64,000 nt of DNA, from positions 1,967,644 to 2,031,643 of the forward strand of contig MU006217.1 in NCBI GenBank assembly GCA_010093685.1. Reading direction: 5' to 3'. The position numbers were made by a program, and so were the translations under genes. The stretch is from Ophiobolus disseminans. Lineage: Eukaryota > Ascomycota > Dothideomycetes > Pleosporales > Phaeosphaeriaceae. Shown here piece by piece: positions 46,652-57,165 of the stretch (within the stretch, counting starts at the first letter, position 1; each line of letters starts with the position of its first letter). The notes below the pieces were generated by a model. That model did no database searches and was not told where the DNA came from. It worked only from the letters and a program-made list of their open reading frames with translations.

Positions 46652-47809
46652 TCAAAGTCCCAATAGAGCTCCGTTACACCCTTTCGCAAGCTGCAGTCTC
46701 CATAGCCTATGCTCGTTCAGCAAGAAAACCTGCCCACCTTTTCCGAAACAAAAGTTTGCGACGCCACCACCGACCAAGACCTTGGCCAGTAGAACGCCTC
46801 CTGGTGACCAAATGTTCAGTCCATCGCCACATCCGCTATAAACATTGCCATGCATATCGCACTTAATACCGTCCGGGATACCCGTGTCGGCCATAGCAAA
46901 GAGTCGACGATTGATGAGGAATGGTTGTCCAGAGTACGTTGCGATATCGACGGCGTATCTGATCCAACCAAAGTCTGTTAGTAACAACACCTCTCTAGAT
47001 ATCATGCTCGACCGCCAGAGGAATTGTCAGCAACATAAGGGAGGAAAGTAAACATTTAAACTGATAGTTGAAATATTGACATACATGCTGGATGCCCTGG
47101 TATCGTCAGTTCCACCATCTCCATGTATCCACTCCGTATCGGTTATATACACGATTGTTTCGTCTGGGCTAAAGCAGATTCCGTTCGGCCTACCGAAACT
47201 GTCCGCTATGGCGCGAATCCCTCCAGTGGCGGGATCGTAGCGATAGACCTGATTTGGTAATCTAGGGCTGGGTCGGATGCCTTGTTCCCAGCCGTATATT
47301 GGATCCGTGAACCAGATCGAACCATCCGAGTGCACGGCGACGTCGTTGGGAGAGTTGAAAGAACGGCCATGGAAGGATGAGACCAGCAACCTAGCCTCAT
47401 ACGCATCGCTGCTGGTGTCCAGAGGGTTACGTCTGACGGAACTCAGCGGCATGTAGAATATCCCTCCTGGTTCGTCGAGTGTTCCTTGCGCACAGAACAG
47501 GACACCTTCCTTATAGTTAACGCCACCGTTGGGCATGGGCACATTGTCAGACTCTACTCTCGTACATTGTACCTCCTTGCTGTCAACACCTAAGGGCAGC
47601 TGGATGCGGGAGATATGAATGTGAGGTGTGCCCGCTATCGGATGAGGGTACTGATTGCTGGTGATGAATAAGGAGTTGTCCCCTGGTATATAGACGCCAG
47701 CTTCGTGTGCAAACGGACACTCCTTGTCTTCAAGCAGCAAATCAAGCTTCGGATCGGTGCCCAGTATCCTTTCCGCACCTTTATCGAAGACTTGTATGAA
47801 TGACGGCAT
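46652..47809 (-). CDS. SMP-30/gluconolactonase-like beta-propeller enzyme
   Basis: Two exons on the minus strand: 47809-47085 and 46958-46652, 343 residues. The 126-nt intron is placed so that TRASS-IYAVDIATYSG joins, as in fungal homologs. SGL domain (PF08450) marks: CPFAHEAGVYIPGDNSLFITSNQ, NSPNDVAVHSDGSIWFTDP, GRPNGICFSPDETIVYITDTE, GIPDGIKCDMHGNVYSG and NIWSPGG; the Glu/Asn/Asp metal ligands of the fold fall in these blocks. Members hydrolyse sugar lactones or related esters with a divalent metal ion. No signal peptide follows the chosen start; an in-frame upstream extension to 47950 is open but poorly conserved in character. Divergent from a sugar-porter MFS gene, which suggests a joint role in uptake and catabolism of a sugar or sugar acid (inference). 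Confidence 0.92.
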
Positions 47810-48401
47810 AGAAGTCCGTTTTCCTTTCTTGTAATAGAACACAGTGCAGGAAAGCTGAGTTGACAAGCTGACGTTCGAACAGCGATGGAGCCAGCGATAG
47901 AACGGGGCGTCGACTCGGTGTTTGAAAGAAGGATGCTGCGCAACACACACTCGGGAACGGTATTTGACTCACATGCCGCTCGTCGCAATTGCGTATGCTC
48001 GGTCCGACGCGGCCTTTGGACCATCTCGTATTCAGCTTTCCTTGTTGCGCTATACCAGGCAGAAAGAGTAAGAGAAGATGTACCATTGGGACTACCGGCA
48101 CTAATTCGGCCAGACTATGTTACTAGATGCCAGTAGCAGGGGTCTGGACCTTTGGTCTTCAGAATTCAGCAGTCGTGAGCGTCACAAAGCTTAGCGCAAT
48201 CAACCTCCCCAACCAAATCCCGCGGGATATGCAAGCGCTTGCCGACCCCATGGGGTCGGCTCCACGAAGATGGAGGTGAGCTTCAGACTCCTGCAGCGAT
48301 GACCTTTGATAATGTACATATAACAGTCACTATCCTGCACCAGCAGTGCCTCAACAGCACCGCAGGCGAAACAAGTTAAGCGCATACCTACGATACTCAC
48401 C
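47810..48401. promoter_or_regulatory. Divergent promoter of SMP-30 and sugar-porter genes
   Basis: Start codons are 592 bases apart. It contains a perfect 20-bp palindrome (listed separately) 141 bases before the MFS start codon. Joint control of the two genes is an inference from the layout. Confidence 0.6.
48241..48260. repeat. Perfect 20-bp palindrome in promoter (half-site GCCGACCCCA)
   Basis: The half-site GCCGACCCCA is followed directly by its reverse complement. The outer triplets are CCG and CGG separated by 12 bases, in the everted arrangement that some Zn2Cys6 regulators bind. A perfect 20-bp palindrome is expected about 0.06 times per 64 kb at random base composition. Confidence 0.75.
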
Positions 48402-50052
48402 ATGCCAGAACTCAGAGGAAGGGCACTTATGCTCACGATTAGTCTCTTGACTTCTCTCGGATTTATGCTGATAGGATACGACAATGGCCTCATGGGTGGA
48501 CTAGTTGGTGCGCCGGCTTTCAATGACACCTTTAGCCATCCCTCCGCAACCATGATTGGGACAATTGTTGCCATCTTCGAAAGTATGTGGATGATGCAAC
48601 ACCTACAAGCCGCAATTAACAAATTGGCGCAGTTGGCTGCTTCACCGGTGCCATGGCTACAGCTGTCTTTGGAGAGAAGCTTGGTCGTCGCAAGAGCGTT
48701 GCAATTGGTGCCATCATTAGCATGATTGGCGCTATTCTTCAGACATCCGCATTCGGGCGAGCACACTTGATCGTTGGCCGCGTTGTATCCGGCATCGGAT
48801 TGGGTATAATCAACTCGACCGTACCAGTTATGCAAGCTGAGTTTAGTCCCAAGGCGAGTCGAGGTATTTATGTCTGCGCGCAGCTGTCGACCCTGAACTT
48901 CGGTATACTACTCGTCTATTGGATTGATTATGCATTCGTCACACACACATCAAGCTATGCATGGAGGATACCAACTATCCTCCAATGCATTATTCTCTTC
49001 GCTATCCTCGGCTTGTTGACTGTCGTCCCGGAGACGCCGAGATGGTTGGCGTCCCACGACCGGCCGGATGAGTGTTTGCATGTGCTAGCACGCATTGCCG
49101 ATACTTCCGAGGATGATACTGATGTCCAGAGGCTGCATACTATCATCACGGAGACCGTCGCATTCGAGGCTTCACGACAGGCGGGCTGGAAGGACGTCTT
49201 TCGAAGCGATCCTATCAAGTCGAGGAGACGCTTCTTGATCGCATGCGGCATCCAAATGTTCCAGCAACTAGGTGGCATCAACGCAATCATCTGTAGGCCT
49301 TTTGAGTCCGTTGTTGCTGGTGCAATTACTAATCAGTATCAGACTATTCGGGCACCTTATTCGAAAAGAGCATCGGCTTCGACACGCATATGGCATCATT
49401 GATGAGCGGATTTCTTCAGACCTGGTTTTTTGTTGCATCATTCATTCCATGGTTTTTGATCGACCGTATCGGACGACGACCGCTGCTCCTATCCATGATT
49501 AGCCTCATGGCTGCCGTCATGGCTGTGCAAGCTGCACTCATTTACCAGGTACAATACAGCACTGCTTCGGCTACGGGTGCCGGCATTGCAGCAGCAGCTA
49601 TGCTCTTCGTGTTCCAGGGCGCCTTCACCATCGGTTTCCAAGCTACTGTCTGGGTCTATCCGTGAGTATACTACCAGATGCGTCGGGCTTTCATGACATT
49701 AATGTTACCCAGATCTGAAATTCTACCTCTCCACTTACGACAACGTGGCTCCGCCATCTCGACCGCGGCGAACTGGATTTGTAACTATGTAAGACGCCCG
49801 ACATCACCTGTCTCGCTGAAGCACTGTGTCTGAATACGAGGCCAGATTATTGTCCAAATCACACCATCCGCCATCAGCAACATCGGATGGCGCACGTACA
49901 TTATCTTCGCGGTTCTCAATGCTCTTTGGGTGCCAATAATCTTCTTCTTCTTTCCTGAGACTAAGGGTCTTGAGCTTGAAGACGTTGATCGCCTGTTCTC
50001 AGGTGAGGCTAGCCGAGTCGATCTTGTTGAAAAGGTCGGTGATGAAGAGTGA
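48402..50052 (+). CDS. MFS sugar transporter (sugar porter family)
   Basis: Five exons: 48402-48582, 48633-49292, 49343-49661, 49713-49788 and 49846-50052, 480 residues. All introns are 50-57 nt and phases join. Sugar-porter marks: GYDNGLMGGL in TM1, GEKLGRRKS in the loop 2-3 motif, VVPETPRWL, QQLGGINAII-YYSGTLFE (across intron 2), DRIGRRPLLL, and FFPETKGLELEDVDRLF near the C-terminus. Twelve membrane segments are expected at the plasma membrane. Divergent from the SMP-30 lactonase gene, so a sugar, sugar acid or lactone is the likely cargo (inference). The N-terminus is short for the family; an additional upstream exon cannot be ruled out. Confidence 0.93.
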
Positions 50053-50660
50053 GTAGAGAACGTCGCAAAGGGAGCATGAAGTATGGTTTTCCACGGGCGA
50101 GCGATGCACACCCGCACCCCTCAAAACTTGGGTCAACTACTGGAGAAGATGACGCGCGTGTGCTTTAGATGGGGCCTATAGGGCCAATCAATGGAAGATC
50201 TTACCTCTCCAAGTTTCCAAACGGGGTGCACAGAACTACTACACTAGCAGCATGGGAGCAGAACTAAACGAGTCCAATGCTCCGCTTTGGCGAACGGAAT
50301 AAAAATGACAGTTTGAGGGCGATGGTGACATCCACGCAATTGCAACACCGCAAACATCGCAACCCCAGCTCACCCACGCTTCTTAACCTTCGCACTCCTT
50401 CCCACCCAACACCTAACAAGAACAATGTCCTAACAAGCCCAACCCACAGCGTAAATCCCACATTAACCCACTCGATCCCCCTCCACATGCCCACCGGCAG
50501 CCGTAGCGCTAGTGGATGCGCTTGCTTCCAGACAAGGTTTCTCTCTCACCCACTTGCACTCTGCTACTTTCTTCAGGCTTTCAACTCCTCACCCAGCAAC
50601 AGACACCAGGAAAGCTACTATCATCGCCTACCAGTTATCTGAATTGATACTTTGCGCATC
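50053..50660. other. Intergenic, no gene seen
   Basis: 608 bases between the sugar porter and the first F-box-like paralog. The CCCAACAC/CTCAC-rich stretch at 50380-50490 gives antisense open frames without protein character. Confidence 0.45.
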
Positions 50661-51590
50661 ATGCCTAGTTCATTGTCGACCGATGAGAGCTCAGTACAAA
50701 GAATGCAGGCTTCATCAGTTCCGGGCCCCACAATCCAACGCAGAGAGGACAGTGGTAACCGAGCTAGCGCGTACATATCACCTTCAGTCTCTCCTTTGTT
50801 GGCACTGCCAGGAGGTAAGTGGTACTCGTCCAAACCATGATCACTGCTGATGCCACAGCTCGAAGAACTACGCAACCGCATATATGAGGTCATCAAGGAG
50901 GATGGAGAGCCAGATAGATCCTACTACCTCAACCCTATACCATACTCAGCAAGCCCCTTTGCTGTTCGTCAGGCATCCTGACCATACCTGGCACTCATTC
51001 AAGTCAACCGGCTTTTTCGCTTCGAGTTTCACCCCTGGTACACCTCTAGGCCGCACATATACCTTCCCAATCTTGCCTTGTTCTTGCACACCTTTCCGCT
51101 GCGAGATCTGAATTTATCGAATCAAATTTCGAACAACGTCCGGGCACTCTGTATTCGGCGAAACCCTCAAGGTCCGCCCGGAATCGACGTATTGCCTTTA
51201 CTGAAATTGAATTGGCAAGCTCTCCCCTTTCAGATCGCCAACTCAAAGACCGACTCATCTCATTGTCGGTACTCAGAGCTCATTGAATTGGTTTACTTAC
51301 TTTTCAATGATCTTCCTTACTCGTGCCCCAATCTCCTGCAAAATGGTACACTGTTGGGCATTGGTATAGGCCAGAATAAGATCACCCGGATCCGCTATGA
51401 GACAGTGGTTACGGTCTCGCTCAACTCCCTGATAATCGACAATTTCCCAAGGCCGCGAATCTTGGCTCTCATGCAGGAGTTCATAACGCCATGCACTTTC
51501 TTTCGTGGCTACCAAATCACGCTTATGTGCCGAAGCAAGGGTGTCAAATATAGTTGGACGTCTCCTGGGTTCAAACTGAAAAAGGAGTAA
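50661..51590 (+). pseudogene. F-box-like 'LPGELRNRIYE' gene with an in-frame stop (copy 1)
   Basis: Exon 1 is 50661-50814 and exon 2 starts at 50866; the 51-nt intron joins LALPG to ELRNRIYE, the same sequence that copy 2 (52245) has without an intron. Exon 2 stays in one frame to TAA/TAG-type stop at 51588-51590 except for a single TGA at 50979-50981, at the point aligned with NLPFLGLAQAN of copy 2. No intron with plausible borders removes it. This N-terminal motif marks a large ascomycete family of unknown function, often annotated as F-box or 2EXR-like proteins. Either a recent pseudogene or a readthrough case; a sequencing error is possible. Confidence 0.65.
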
Positions 51591-52244
51591 GCGAGCTCGG
51601 TTCTGGGTTAGTGACACTCAGTATGAGCTGAAGAATCTCAGGGTTGCGATGGTATCAACTGTGGGCGCTATAACTCAGTCAGGACTCTCCAGGAATGAAA
51701 CAAGCTTCAACCGTTCTCTTTCTGAATATCTTTATCACAACTTGTGTCTTAAAGTAGTATCACGTAAATTCCGCGATGATTTGAGTCTAGTCAAAGCTTG
51801 GATTCATGGTCATGAAACTTTTCGAGCGATTCGGAAATAAAAAACGGTAGATTCATGAAATTCGAATTACGACAATGTTCATTCGTAATGGATTCCCTCG
51901 GGTGAAACATTGAATTGATGATGTAAGCGCTTACATTCATTCACTAGACAAACGCACATGTACAGACATTGTATTTTCACTGCTATACTGAATCACCTTT
52001 CTATCAGTTCCATTACGCTACAAGTTGCTTGATGCCCACGAATTCTCGATCCCCTACTTCGGCTACACATCACAACAACTCAACTTGAACTAAGTCACAA
52101 CCACAACCATGTCTGAAGATCATTGCAAAAAGCATCCGCCGCACCAGAGTCTTTGAGAAGCGGAAGCGAAACCTCTCAAATCCTGTCTCTGAGCCTACGA
52201 CTTCATCCGGCGGGCTTCCTGAATCAGCCCCAGACATAGCCGTC
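51591..52244. other. Spacer between paralogs, with a short upstream ORF
   Basis: A 16-codon frame with a good start context (CAACCATGTC, 52109-52156) ends before the next gene. One base out of frame with it, a coding-like stretch (KIIAKSIRRTRVFEKRKRN, from 52116) runs open into the ATG at 52245, which suggests a lost base near 52112-52116 or a true upstream ORF. Confidence 0.4.
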
Positions 52245-53144
52245 ATGGCTGGTGTAGCCGTCACCGTATCTGGTGGCACGCTCTCTCGTCAGTCGTTGTC
52301 GGTCTTAGATCTACCCGGCGAACTACGTAACCGCATATACGAGCATGCCATAGCAACGAACAAAAGCTGGCCTCCTACGCTATACCACAATCCTCATTCT
52401 ACGGTTGCCTTCTCAGCGCGGCACTCCAACTTACCATTCCTCGGACTCGCGCAAGCAAACGAGCAGCTTCGAAAGGAGTTCAAGCCCCTACACGCACGCT
52501 TGGTGAAGCCGTTCACACACTTCTGGACTCTGGGCGAGTACTTGGAGACTTTCCCGCTCCCCGACGCTGCGCTGAGCGATCGAATAGCGAGCATACGCAA
52601 GGGTCTCTCTGACATAAAAGTAGTGACACAGGCAGCTGGTGTTGACATCCTCCCAGCTTTACAAGCAGATTGGGGTAACATGCCCTTCCAGCTTGTCAAG
52701 GATTGTAGCGACGGCGACCGCAATCCATCCGATATGACTCACTGGCTGATCTCCCGCATGCGGTTTGCAGCGTCGGATGAATACGCGGACTATGTCCAAG
52801 GCAATTCCTTCCTTTGGGACGGAATGCTTAGCAGCATGACCGTCGTGCGCCGGGGAATCGGCAAGTTTCGGCATGGTAACGAAGGCAATTTGAAGAACGT
52901 GCAGATTATGTTCAACGACGCTACTTTTGTGAACAAAGACGCCGATTGGGTGGAGAAGATCAAGAAAGAAATTCTGGGCCAGTTCGCGAAAATGCTGGGT
53001 GCTTGTATCCTGCGACTCAATTCCGCTGTCAAATCGGCGAGCATGTCTTTTTTGCCTCTAGTGGACGCAAGCCTCAACAAAAAGTGGAGCAGCTTGCCGA
53101 GCTTGTTGGTACGAGCTCAGAGCGTCGGGCGGCTCGCAAGGTAG
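52245..53144 (+). CDS. F-box-like 'LPGELRNRIYE' family protein (copy 2, C-terminus probably frameshifted)
   Basis: Open frame of 299 residues with SVLDLPGELRNRIYEHAI (about residues 20-37) and FLGLAQANEQLRKEF, both also in copy 1. Only the family is recognised; its function is unknown, though the N-terminal motif resembles F-box or 2EXR-like modules. The frame ends at 53144, but from about 53030 the next frame reads RCQIGEHVFFASSGRKPQQ followed by a charged helix to TGA at 53162-53164, a more natural C-terminus than the Ser/Leu-rich one in the open frame. One lost base near 53027 would explain this. The coding-like stretch before 52245 is out of frame with the upstream ATG. This copy may also be decaying. 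Confidence 0.65.
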   Translation: MAGVAVTVSGGTLSRQSLSVLDLPGELRNRIYEHAIATNKSWPPTLYHNPHSTVAFSARHSNLPFLGLAQANEQLRKEFKPLHARLVKPFTHFWTLGEYLETFPLPDAALSDRIASIRKGLSDIKVVTQAAGVDILPALQADWGNMPFQLVKDCSDGDRNPSDMTHWLISRMRFAASDEYADYVQGNSFLWDGMLSSMTVVRRGIGKFRHGNEGNLKNVQIMFNDATFVNKDADWVEKIKKEILGQFAKMLGACILRLNSAVKSASMSFLPLVDASLNKKWSSLPSLLVRAQSVGRLAR

Positions 53145-53376
53145 CAGCGCGGGCTGAGCATTGAGGACTGGGTTATAGCTGGGGTAAGGCGAAGACTTAT
53201 CATAAATCCGAGGGACGCTCACCAGTACGATGTATTGTAAACCACCTGCATTGTTTGACGCAGATCGTTCACAATCATTGGGAGCACTCGCCCCTAGATA
53301 GTATCTTTAATAGTAAAACGGTATGATCATTTCATGCTGGAAAAAACGAAACCGTGAGCTGTACGAAGCTCAAAAA

Positions 53377-55029
53377 TTACAATGTATACCTGAAGAATGG
53401 ACTCTTATCTCCCATATTCATCAACTCTTGCTCGCTGTACTTCGCTCGAATTGCCTCTTCGCCGAGTTCCAAAATCATCTGATCCTTCTTCTTGTTCTCT
53501 CTCGCGTACGCCCACCTCAGGACAAAAGTCATGAAGATAGCGGCACAGCACATGGCCAAACTAGCGGCAAATCCAGTGGTGTACTTCGGCGCTTCTCGCG
53601 AAAGGTAGATGTTGGATCCCATGATGCCACCCATGTTGCCGACGGATATCAAAAGCGCCATTCCGACCGCTCGTTTGGAGCTAGGCGCGAGGGAATTGCC
53701 GATCCAGGACACGAGGCAGGTAAATGGACAGTAAAGACCGGCAGCCACGGGGAACAGGAAGCCATATGTGAGACCAGGGTATGCGGGGTGAGGAATGGCA
53801 AGCTGTGCGATGAAGCCGCAAACCGCGATTGAGTACCCACCAACGATCCAGGGAGACCGAATTTGGGAAAGATCTGATCCCCAAGCCCACAGTAATGTGA
53901 CGATAGCTGCGAAAACGTAGATTGGAATAGTAAGCAATTGCGCATTGGCGCTCGAATATCCCAGGCCATTAATGACAGATGGTACGGTCGCAGTGAAGCC
54001 ATAGACACCGACTGTGTTGCCCCAAAAAATTACTGTCGCACACCAGATTTTCCAATCCGACAGTCCTGCCAGTATGTGGGACTTATCTATCTTGTCGCTA
54101 TTGGTGGTCTGACCTGCGCCGGAGGACGTGTCGTTTGCGAGTCTCCGTACGAGCAAGTCGCGCTCTGGTTGAGTGAGGAACTTTGCCGTCTCTGGCGAAT
54201 CCGGCAGGACCTTCCAGATGATCAAACTGAGTGCCACAGGAATCAACCCCTCAATGAGGAAAATCCACTGCCAGCCAGCGAGTCCTGATCGGCCGTCGAG
54301 TTGCTGGATACCGTACGCCAAAAGACCCGAGAAGGCGCCAGCAAGCGATGCCGCCACGTAGAACACAGCCATGCGGCGTTGGAGCTCAAAACGGCGGTAC
54401 CAGATCGTCAAGAGAAACGTCGCAGCGGGGAAGAAGCCAGCCTTGTCGCTAAAGTTAGTCTGAGGCATATATAATAGCCTGAAATTAGACACGCACCTCT
54501 GTCACACCTAGGAAGAAACGTCCCGCGAGGAGACCGCTATAGCTGTTCACCAAACCCATGAGAGTCATGACCAGGCCCCAGGAGAACATGAGAATAGCCA
54601 TCCAGTACGACGGCCTCATCTTCTTGAGAATGATATTACTTGGAACTTCCAAAAGCGTGTATGGGATGAAGAAGATGGTGACTGCTGTGTTGTATTGAAG
54701 AGTGGTGCTCGGCATGTTTAGGTCGGTCGTCATGCCCGCAATCTTCGCATTACCGACTTCATGAGATTAGCAACATTTTGAGAATCTCTTTGTGGAGGAG
54801 ACTGAGACGTACTGTTGCTTCGGTCGATGAAAGCGACGAGGTAGAGTAATGCCAGCATCGGTACAAGCCTCATGTCGACTTTCCTTAACACTCGCGCTGA
54901 CTCGGCTTCATCGAGCGCAACATGCTGAGCTTCGAGCTCAGCAGAAGAGTTGGAGGTCTTCTCCGCGACATCTTCAGTCTTGTTGTCGTTCCAGGCCGCG
55001 TCCCGTTTGACATCGGTTGCGGTCGCCAT
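53377..55029 (-). CDS. MFS transporter, anion:cation symporter (Dal5-like)
   Basis: Three exons on the minus strand: 55029-54813, 54756-54497 and 54441-53377, 513 residues. The introns (56 and 55 nt) restore FIDRSN-IGNAKIAGM and GVTE-AGFFPAATF, conserved in the family. A charged N-terminus (about 1-50) precedes about 12 membrane segments; marks are VLRKVDMRLVPMLALLYL, LLEVPSNIILKK, GRFFLGVTEAGFFPA and GWQWIFLIEGLIPV. The cargo is probably an organic anion or vitamin such as nicotinate, pantothenate or allantoate, not resolvable from sequence. It resembles the carrier at 42770 in layout, but the sequences differ enough to suggest different cargoes. Confidence 0.94.
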
Positions 55030-56065
55030 GTTCTTACTCTTGAGTGGTGAGTACGTACCTTAGGCTAAATGGTTGCGCGAAGTAAAAACTACGATTACTG
55101 CCACCTCACCCTGCGCCCGGCTATAGCAGGCTCTTTAAACGTCTCGGACATCGCAAACCCGAGCCTCGTGGCGAAGACCTGCCGCACCTCGTGCTGGCCG
55201 CCGTGTAACCGTGACCTTGGTTGCAGGTTCATCTGGGTGGTAAGCGACGCCTTTGCGGGGTAAAATGGCAATGATCAGCATTGTTGGGGTTGTTGTGGGG
55301 TGATCTGCATGACGTCTTGACGTTTGGTTCGCGGGCTTTGTCTTGATCTTACCGCGAGAGCGCAGGCCGACAAACGTGTCAGGGTGCATCTGCCGTCATC
55401 AATTGCCGATTGTTGCCGGCCTTTGATTGTGAACGCATTAAAGATGCGTTTGTCGGCAAAAGTTTAGTAGTGAAGGAAGGTTGAGGCGGCGTTTGAATCA
55501 GAGATAGGCCGACAACAAGCTTCCGCGGCTGAGTTGTAGGTGGTCTCGGCAATCTCACCGTGCTTGGATCAAAGTGATACCGTTCAAATGTTAATAGTAC
55601 CTAGTAGGCTAGTCTAAGCTTCGAAAATCAGAGTTGAGGAAAATTGTCCTGGAATTTTCGAAATGTTGGTTGTATTGCAAGAGCACCTGACGTAGATGAT
55701 ACGGTCAATGGACCACAAATATCTCTTTGCTGATAAAGGAATAGAATACGGCAGGAGTGCGACTTTGAAAAATGAATGCGCTTTTTGGCTGGTAAAGTAT
55801 GAAAAGAGGTTGTTGATACTTTGGAATGTCGGAGTGCTTGTGGTGTTGGGGCTTGGTAGGCATTTGGGGGACGCGTGACGTCATCTGCTGAACCCATTCC
55901 TGCCAGCTCAACAGCGCAAGACTTTTAGGGTATGAGCTGGGACAATACTCGACCATATCCAAATCAAGCAAATTCATGAATACAATGACCCACATAACGC
56001 GCGCAAAGAAGAAGAAGAAGGTAAGTCGTACTTGGGCTTCTTGTAATCATGCAATAGCCTAACAC
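55030..56065. other. Intergenic, no gene seen
   Basis: About 1 kb on the promoter side of the MFS gene and the 3' side of the small minus-strand gene. Open frames below 100 codons on both strands have no family resemblance. Confidence 0.5.
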
Positions 56066-56582
56066 TTATAGCAATCCGATAGCAATGTCACCCTTGATCC
56101 TCGCTGTGATCCTGATGTCTACATCAAGGTCTAGCCTGATGTGAACCTTTAAGCTCCCTGATACATCCTTATGAAAGTTTTCGATGCCGAAACCCGCATT
56201 CTCGTTCTTGCCCTCCTTTGGTGCTCCACCGCCGGCAGCCGGTACACCAGCTGGTACTGCTTTCTGCACTCCGCTGAGTGTATCGTTTATGTCATTACCG
56301 CCTCGGTTTCCGGTGACATTGCCCAGAGTACTGCTGGAAATTAGCCATGGACTTGCTAGATGGTCGGGCTCTGTACTCTTTCGCTTTGTCGGCCATTGCG
56401 ATATCGTCGTCTTCGTGATCGCTGGGAGGCGGAGTGGGGACTTGAGGATCGGGCAAATGTTGCGATTTGCGCTTAGGTTTCTTGCGTTTTGAAGGGGAGT
56501 CCGGCGGCGCCAGGTTTTCTTGGGCGGCGAGAAGCAGAAGAGTGGGTTTTATGTGATATCTTGCAACTGGCCTTGGGAGCAT
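56066..56582 (-). CDS. Small hypothetical protein with amphipathic C-terminal strand motif
   Basis: Two exons on the minus strand: 56582-56377 and 56333-56066, 157 residues from the first ATG. An internal ATG at 56396-56394 would give a 95-residue form (MADKAKDSTLGNVTGN...). The 43-nt intron joins DKAKD to STLGNVTGN and removes a stop. The N-terminal part has a basic stretch (KRKKPKRKSQ) that could be a nuclear signal. The C-terminus alternates hydrophobic and charged residues (SLKVHIRLDLDVDIRITAR, then IKGDIAIGLL), as an edge-on beta-strand pair would. Similar C-termini occur in many small ascomycete proteins of unknown function. No function is proposed. Confidence 0.6.
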
Positions 56583-57165
56583 AGACTCAAGCTCTTAAAG
56601 TCTTGGGGGCTTCGTTGACACTACAATCCAATGCATGCGTTGCGGCTACGAAAGATACTGCATCATCGATCAGCACCTCGCCGAAGAGATCTTCCGCCAG
56701 CATCATGCTCGAAATCGGTTGGTACAGCTCTTCATTCGTCGATTCCGGTATCTGCGATGCATGGTGTCGACAGACAGAGACTAGCTTCAACTCTGTTAGA
56801 CTGAAATGGTGTTCGGGCGTCGCCTAATGCAGCTCGAAATTGAAGAGGTTGGAATGCCGAACGATGGAGGTCTTGTCAAGGGAGCTCCGCCATGGAACTA
56901 CCGACGAACTAATGCATCTCGTTCGTCACAAATGACGGGAGTGCCTTCCGTCGCGTCGATCATCGATCAGTCTGGTGGGTTTCATTGGAGACCCGGCGGC
57001 GCGATCTCCGGTAGCCGTTGTTATTGGTGCGCACCTGCAGATGCGATGCAGCCGCAATTGTGGCGGAACCTGACTGCCTGAATCGCAAGCGAAGACATTG
57101 CTTCTTCAAACTTCGCTAGATAGACAATCGGAGCTCCTGTACCTGCAACGCATCTTCGCAGCACC
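56583..57165. other. Divergent intergenic region
   Basis: 583 bases between two divergent small hypothetical genes. No gene or defined element was recognised. Confidence 0.45.

Noticed and set aside
48624..48640. tRNA A-box-like sequence (TGGCGCAGTTGG)
   Set aside because: No B box or foldable cloverleaf follows, and the site is the first intron acceptor of the sugar-porter gene.
53377..53832. 169-codon plus-strand frame at 53323-53832
   Set aside because: Antisense to the last exon of the Dal5-like transporter.
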